From Lachnospiraceae bacterium (GTDB lineage: Bacteria; Bacillota; Clostridia; Lachnospirales; Lachnospiraceae), in NCBI GenBank assembly GCA_009911185.1, contig QXWW01000003.1, positions 124,001 through 188,000 on the forward strand: 64,000 bases of DNA, written 5' to 3'. Positions 60,164-64,000 of this stretch are shown here, piece after piece. Numbering within the stretch: the stretch's first letter is position 1; each line of letters starts with the position of its first letter. Under the pieces are notes generated by a model. The model saw nothing but the letters and a program-made list of their open reading frames with translations. It ran no database searches and was not told the DNA's origin. A program made the translations under genes and the position numbers.

Positions 60164-61291
60164 GTGAGAGAAAAACCCTATTTTTTGCTTGAGTATGAAT
60201 TACAGTGGTTTGCAAAGGATGGAGAGGGCGGAGAGAAAACAGAGCCCGCTACCGCCAAAAAGCTTAGAGATGCAAGGAATGAAGGTAAGGTTGCAAAGAG
60301 TCAGGAACTAAATCACGCGGTAAGTCTGATTGCCTTATTTCTTATGTTGAAAATATTTATTTCTTCCGTGTCGGAACAGCTTTTAACCGGATTTTCAATG
60401 TATAATAAAATACCGGATATTGTCAATGAGAGCATCGGTGGTTTGTCTATGCCGGCGATACATACCGTAATTCTGGATGCGATGGGCAGGATATTATTAA
60501 TTTTGGCACCGTTTTTTGCAATAGGTTTTTCTTTGGCAGTGGCGATTAATGTATGGCAGGTAAAGTGGAAAGTAACCACGAAGTCTATGATGCCTCAGTT
60601 GAACAGGCTTAATCCTTTGAGCGGTTTGAAACGGATATTTTCCAAAGATGCGCTGATTGAATTGCTCAAGTCTATTGCTAAAATCGTGGTGATCATTTAT
60701 GTGGCCTATACCTCTATCAAGGATCATCAGAATGAATTGTTTTTGCTTTATGATATTCCGCTTCTGCAGGTAATATTACTGGTGGGCAGTGTTGTCATAG
60801 ATACTGGTTTGAAAATCAGCATGGTTTACTTTATCATAGGGATTGCAGATTTTTTTTATCAAAAACATAAATTTAAAGAAGATATGAAAATGACCAAACA
60901 AGAGGTCAAGGATGAATTTAAGAATACAGAGGGTAATCCTGAAATTAAGGGGCGGCAGCGTTCTCGTATGAGAGAGGCTTCCCAACGCCGTATGATGCAG
61001 AGTCTGCCCAGCGCAGACGTAGTCATTACCAACCCTACTCATTATGCTGTAGCAATCAAATATGATGCCCAGCAGAATGCAGCACCTGTAGTGGTGGCAA
61101 AGGGAGAAGATTTTCTTGCTCAGAAAATCAGAGAGACAGCAAAAGAGCATCATATTCAAATAGTAGAAAATAAGCCGCTGGCGCGGATGCTGTATGCCAA
61201 TGTGGATGTCGGCCAGGAAGTCCCGCCGGAGTTGTATCAGGCAGTGGCAGAGGTGCTTGCTTTTGTTTACAGTCTGAGAGAGAATAGATAA
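60164..61291 (+). CDS. flhB: Flagellar export protein FlhB
   Basis: 375 residues from GTG 60164 (AAGGAA nine bases upstream, inside the fliR end). GEKTEPATAKKLRDARNEG starts the conserved part; four membrane spans follow. The self-cleavage site NPTH is N290-P291, so switching of export specificity from hook to filament is expected to work with FliK. Confidence 0.95.
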   Translation: MREKPYFLLEYELQWFAKDGEGGEKTEPATAKKLRDARNEGKVAKSQELNHAVSLIALFLMLKIFISSVSEQLLTGFSMYNKIPDIVNESIGGLSMPAIHTVILDAMGRILLILAPFFAIGFSLAVAINVWQVKWKVTTKSMMPQLNRLNPLSGLKRIFSKDALIELLKSIAKIVVIIYVAYTSIKDHQNELFLLYDIPLLQVILLVGSVVIDTGLKISMVYFIIGIADFFYQKHKFKEDMKMTKQEVKDEFKNTEGNPEIKGRQRSRMREASQRRMMQSLPSADVVITNPTHYAVAIKYDAQQNAAPVVVAKGEDFLAQKIRETAKEHHIQIVENKPLARMLYANVDVGQEVPPELYQAVAEVLAFVYSLRENR

Positions 61292-61331
61292 TGGAACAGA
61301 ACGACAAAAAGAAAGGAAAGGAGAATACGGC

Positions 61332-63368
61332 ATGAAGAGAACAGATTTAGGCATAGCATTGTATTTGTTGGCAGCAATAATATTCTTTATTATTCCCATT
61401 CCTTCTTTTTTACTGGATATTATGCTCGCCATAAATATGTCTATAGCCTTATTCGTATTGATGAATGCGTTATTTGTAAAAGAAGTGCTGGATATGTCAT
61501 TTTTTCCAACAATGCTTTTGTTTACCACGATTTTCCGTATATCTTTAAATGTTTCTTCTACACGTTTGATTTTAAATACCGGAGATCCAGGTAATGTGGT
61601 ACGTACTTTTGGACAATTTGTGGGTGGAAATGATTTGATTATAGGAGCGATTATTTTCATTGTCATGATACTGATCCAGCTAATCGTAATTAATAAAGGT
61701 TCAGAGCGTGTATCGGAAGTAACGGCAAGATTTACCTTGGATGCTATGCCAGGTAAACAGATGGCTATTGACGCCGATCTGAATACTGGTGTCATTGATG
61801 AGAAGGAGGCGAGAGAGCGCCGTAATAAAATTCAACAGGAATCCAGCTTTTTCGGGGCGATGGACGGTGCTACTAAGTATGTAAAGGGAGATGCAACGGT
61901 AGGTATCGTGATAAGCCTGATTAATATGGTGGGCGGTATCGCCATGGGAATGCTTAGGCAGGATATGGAAATTATGGATGCGCTGAATCAGTTTGGAGTG
62001 CTTACGATTGGCGACGGTTTGGTCAGTCAGATTCCGTCACTTCTGATTTCACTTGCAACTGGTATTCTCGTGACAAAAGCCTCAAAGGAGGCTGATTTTG
62101 GAGAAACCCTGATCAAGCAGCTGTTCGGGATTCCGAAGGTTTTATATATTGTAGGCGCAGTAATGGTATTTTTAGGTATCGCGACGCCTTTGGAATGGAA
62201 ACTGTTCATTCCGCTGGGAGTCAGTTTCCTGATTGCCGGCAGAAGCGTTGAAAATAATCTTGGCGTGGAGGCCATTGAAGAAGAAGTGGATGCAGCGGAA
62301 GAACAGGCGGAAGAGATACGCCGGCCGGAAAACGTGGTGTCGCTTTTGCAGGTAGATCCGATCGAGTTGGAATTTGGATATGGTATCATTCCGCTTGCGG
62401 ATGTTAACCAGGGCGGCGACCTTCTGGATCGTGTGGTTATGATACGAAGGCAAATTGCATTGGAGCTTGGTACAGTAGTGCCGATTATTCGTCTGAGAGA
62501 TAACATTCAGTTGAATCCAAATCAATATATAATTAAGATTAAGGGAATACAGATTACAGAAGGAGAGATTTTGTTTGACCATTATATGGCGATGAATCCT
62601 GGTTTTGTGGAAGAAGAGATTTCTGGCATTCCAACCTTTGAACCGTCCTTCCATCTGCCGGCACTCTGGATTACGGAGAATCAGCGTGAACGTGCAGAAA
62701 GTCTGGGCTATACCGTGGTAGATCCGCCTTCCATTATTGCTACTCATTTGACGGAAGTAATTCGGACTCATATTGATGAGCTGTTGTCCAGGCAGGATGT
62801 ACAGAGTCTTATTGATAATATTAAGGAGAACCATCCTACGCTTGTGGATGAGCTTATGCCTAAACTTCTGGGTGTGGGTGAAATTCAGAAAGTACTGCAG
62901 AATTTGCTGAAAGAAGGAATTTCTATCCGGGATCTGCTGACAATATTTGAGACGTTGGCAGACCATGCGGCAACAACGCGCGATACGGATGTATTGACGG
63001 AATATGTTCGGCAAAGTTTGAAACGGGCAATTTCCAGTAAATATTTCCCGGCAAATGAGGTAACCAGCGTAATCACCCTGGATCCCAAAGTAGAACAGGA
63101 AATTATGGGAGCGGTAAAGCAGACGGAGCAGGGAGCATATCTGACTCTGGATCCTGAAAAGACGAAGGGAATTATGTCTGCTCTGGAAGCGGAAATTAAA
63201 AAATTGGAAGAACTGGGGAAAAACCCTATTATTATAACATCCCCTATTGTGCGGATGTATTTTAAGAAATTGACAGAGGATTACTTCAGAGATTTGATTG
63301 TGGTATCATATAATGAAGTGGAATCCAATATTGAATTACAATCAGTTGGGATGGTGAGTCTTTCATGA
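61332..63368 (+). CDS. flhA: Flagellar export protein FlhA
   Basis: 678 residues: about eight membrane spans, the FHIPEP-type loop (MPGKQMAIDADLNTG) and the cytoplasmic nonamer ring domain (residues about 330-678). It binds export chaperones. Its stop overlaps the next start (ATGA). Confidence 0.96.
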   Translation: MKRTDLGIALYLLAAIIFFIIPIPSFLLDIMLAINMSIALFVLMNALFVKEVLDMSFFPTMLLFTTIFRISLNVSSTRLILNTGDPGNVVRTFGQFVGGNDLIIGAIIFIVMILIQLIVINKGSERVSEVTARFTLDAMPGKQMAIDADLNTGVIDEKEARERRNKIQQESSFFGAMDGATKYVKGDATVGIVISLINMVGGIAMGMLRQDMEIMDALNQFGVLTIGDGLVSQIPSLLISLATGILVTKASKEADFGETLIKQLFGIPKVLYIVGAVMVFLGIATPLEWKLFIPLGVSFLIAGRSVENNLGVEAIEEEVDAAEEQAEEIRRPENVVSLLQVDPIELEFGYGIIPLADVNQGGDLLDRVVMIRRQIALELGTVVPIIRLRDNIQLNPNQYIIKIKGIQITEGEILFDHYMAMNPGFVEEEISGIPTFEPSFHLPALWITENQRERAESLGYTVVDPPSIIATHLTEVIRTHIDELLSRQDVQSLIDNIKENHPTLVDELMPKLLGVGEIQKVLQNLLKEGISIRDLLTIFETLADHAATTRDTDVLTEYVRQSLKRAISSKYFPANEVTSVITLDPKVEQEIMGAVKQTEQGAYLTLDPEKTKGIMSALEAEIKKLEELGKNPIIITSPIVRMYFKKLTEDYFRDLIVVSYNEVESNIELQSVGMVSLS

Positions 63369-64000
63369 CAATAAAAAAATTTCAGGGGAGAACAGAAGAA
63401 GAAGCGACGCTGAGGGCGAAAGAAGAATTTGGCCCTAATACGGTGATTATGAATGTCAAGGAAATAAAACCGAAGGGGTTATTTCGTTCTTTTAAGAATG
63501 TAGTTGTAGAGGTTACGGCTGCCATAGAGGAAACAGAGATCTCTCAGGCGGCGAGGCCGATAGTACAAATGCCGCCGGTGGGAAATATCAATGTGGCGGC
63601 GGATGAAGCTATTTCCATTCCAAGATCGGATTCTGTTTCAAAGCCTGATTCTATCAAAGATGTTTTTGCTTCTGTGGAAAATACATGGGCGTCCTCCATG
63701 GAAAAGGAACAGGTTCCGGAGAGCAAAAAAGAAACTGTAACCGAAAATAATCTGGAGGAAAAATTGGAGAGCCTTCAGTCTCTTTTAGAGAAAAAGCTGG
63801 TGCAGTCGGCTGACCAGCCACGGGAAGATTTACCAAAGGAATCATTGGCAGATGAAAATCTTAAATTTATAAAAATGATTTACAGCATTTTGCTGGAAAA
63901 TGAAGTGGATGAGAAATATGTCAATCAGATCATGGACGAGGTGGAGAAAGTCATGAAGAGTGGTATCAGCGTTGACTATATTCTCTCAAGCATTTATCAG
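63365..64000 (+). CDS. flhF: Flagellar GTPase FlhF, N-terminal part (cut by window end)
   Basis: 212 codons are visible with no stop. It starts MTIKKFQGRTEEEATLRAKEEFGPNTVIM, the FlhF N-terminus, and continues with a variable charged region and the start of the helical N domain (FIKMIYSILLENEVDE). The SRP-like GTPase domain lies beyond the window. FlhF guides flagellar placement. The ATG overlaps the flhA stop by four bases. Confidence 0.92.
   Translation, partial: MTIKKFQGRTEEEATLRAKEEFGPNTVIMNVKEIKPKGLFRSFKNVVVEVTAAIEETEISQAARPIVQMPPVGNINVAADEAISIPRSDSVSKPDSIKDVFASVENTWASSMEKEQVPESKKETVTENNLEEKLESLQSLLEKKLVQSADQPREDLPKESLADENLKFIKMIYSILLENEVDEKYVNQIMDEVEKVMKSGISVDYILSSIYQ

Noticed and set aside
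60776..61795. Minus-strand frame (339 codons) opposite flhB and flhA
   Set aside because: Antisense to two certain genes, with no motif or ribosome site.

Overview
The window is a low-to-moderate GC Firmicutes chromosome. It most resembles a motile Lachnospiraceae-type (Clostridia) bacterium. The reasons are a Streptococcus/Clostridia-style fab-acc operon with FabK and a fused AccDA, CodY next to a Bacillus/Clostridia-order flagellar operon, a sigma-K-like factor, small DUF1292 and DUF4250 proteins, and large secreted glycosidases with LamG, FIVAR and Fn3 modules. No tRNA, rRNA, CRISPR array or intact insertion sequence was seen. The genus assignment is inference; the gene calls rest on motifs in the sequence.

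Layout. 1-2457 looks accessory: the 3' end of an AgrC-like sensor kinase, an AT-rich TetR regulator with two palindromic operators, a metallo-beta-lactamase-fold hydrolase, and a gene-free stretch that may be the remnant of a mobile element. 2458-9730 encodes two exported multidomain proteins: a tandem thioredoxin-fold protein with Fn3 repeats (minus strand) and a 1659-residue GH2 beta-galactosidase with a LamG domain inserted in its catalytic barrel. 9796-12821 is a PadR / DUF2812 / ABC transporter locus with paired operators. 13105-16504 holds gltX and a UvrD-like helicase. 16689-18144 (minus) holds DUF1292 and HD-GYP proteins. 18222-27545 is a complete fatty-acid synthesis operon (acpP, fabK, fabD, fabG, fabF, accB, fabZ, accC, accDA and a second FabK-like flavoprotein) behind a consensus promoter overlapped by a FabT-like palindrome. 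27615-29315 (minus) is a chemoreceptor. It is followed by a 790-bp gene-free, hairpin-rich interval with its own minus-strand promoter.

30104-33475 encodes a GH13 protein that has lost its catalytic residues, overlapped by a TraX-family membrane protein, then a DUF5662 protein and a convergent DUF4250 protein. 33647-39183 holds a sigma-K-like factor without a pro-sequence, then YifB/ComM, DprA and TopA. CodY follows at 39454-40242. From 40572 to the window end runs one flagellar operon: flgB flgC fliE fliF fliG fliH fliI fliJ motE-like fliK flgD TIGR02530 flgE flbD motA motB fliL fliM fliY cheY fliO fliP fliQ fliR flhB flhA flhF (cut by the window end). It builds basal body, export gate, hook, stator and switch in one transcript. 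Many genes touch or overlap, and the only long gap (351 bp, before flbD) is structured.

Points most worth a second look: the catalytically dead GH13 coupled to TraX; the tandem thioredoxin-fold protein whose CxxT motifs each pair with a distal Cys exactly 51 residues away; FlgD with an extra helical surface-protein-like domain and acidic tail; the sigma-K leader hairpin that buries its own ribosome binding site; and the structured interval upstream of the chemoreceptor.
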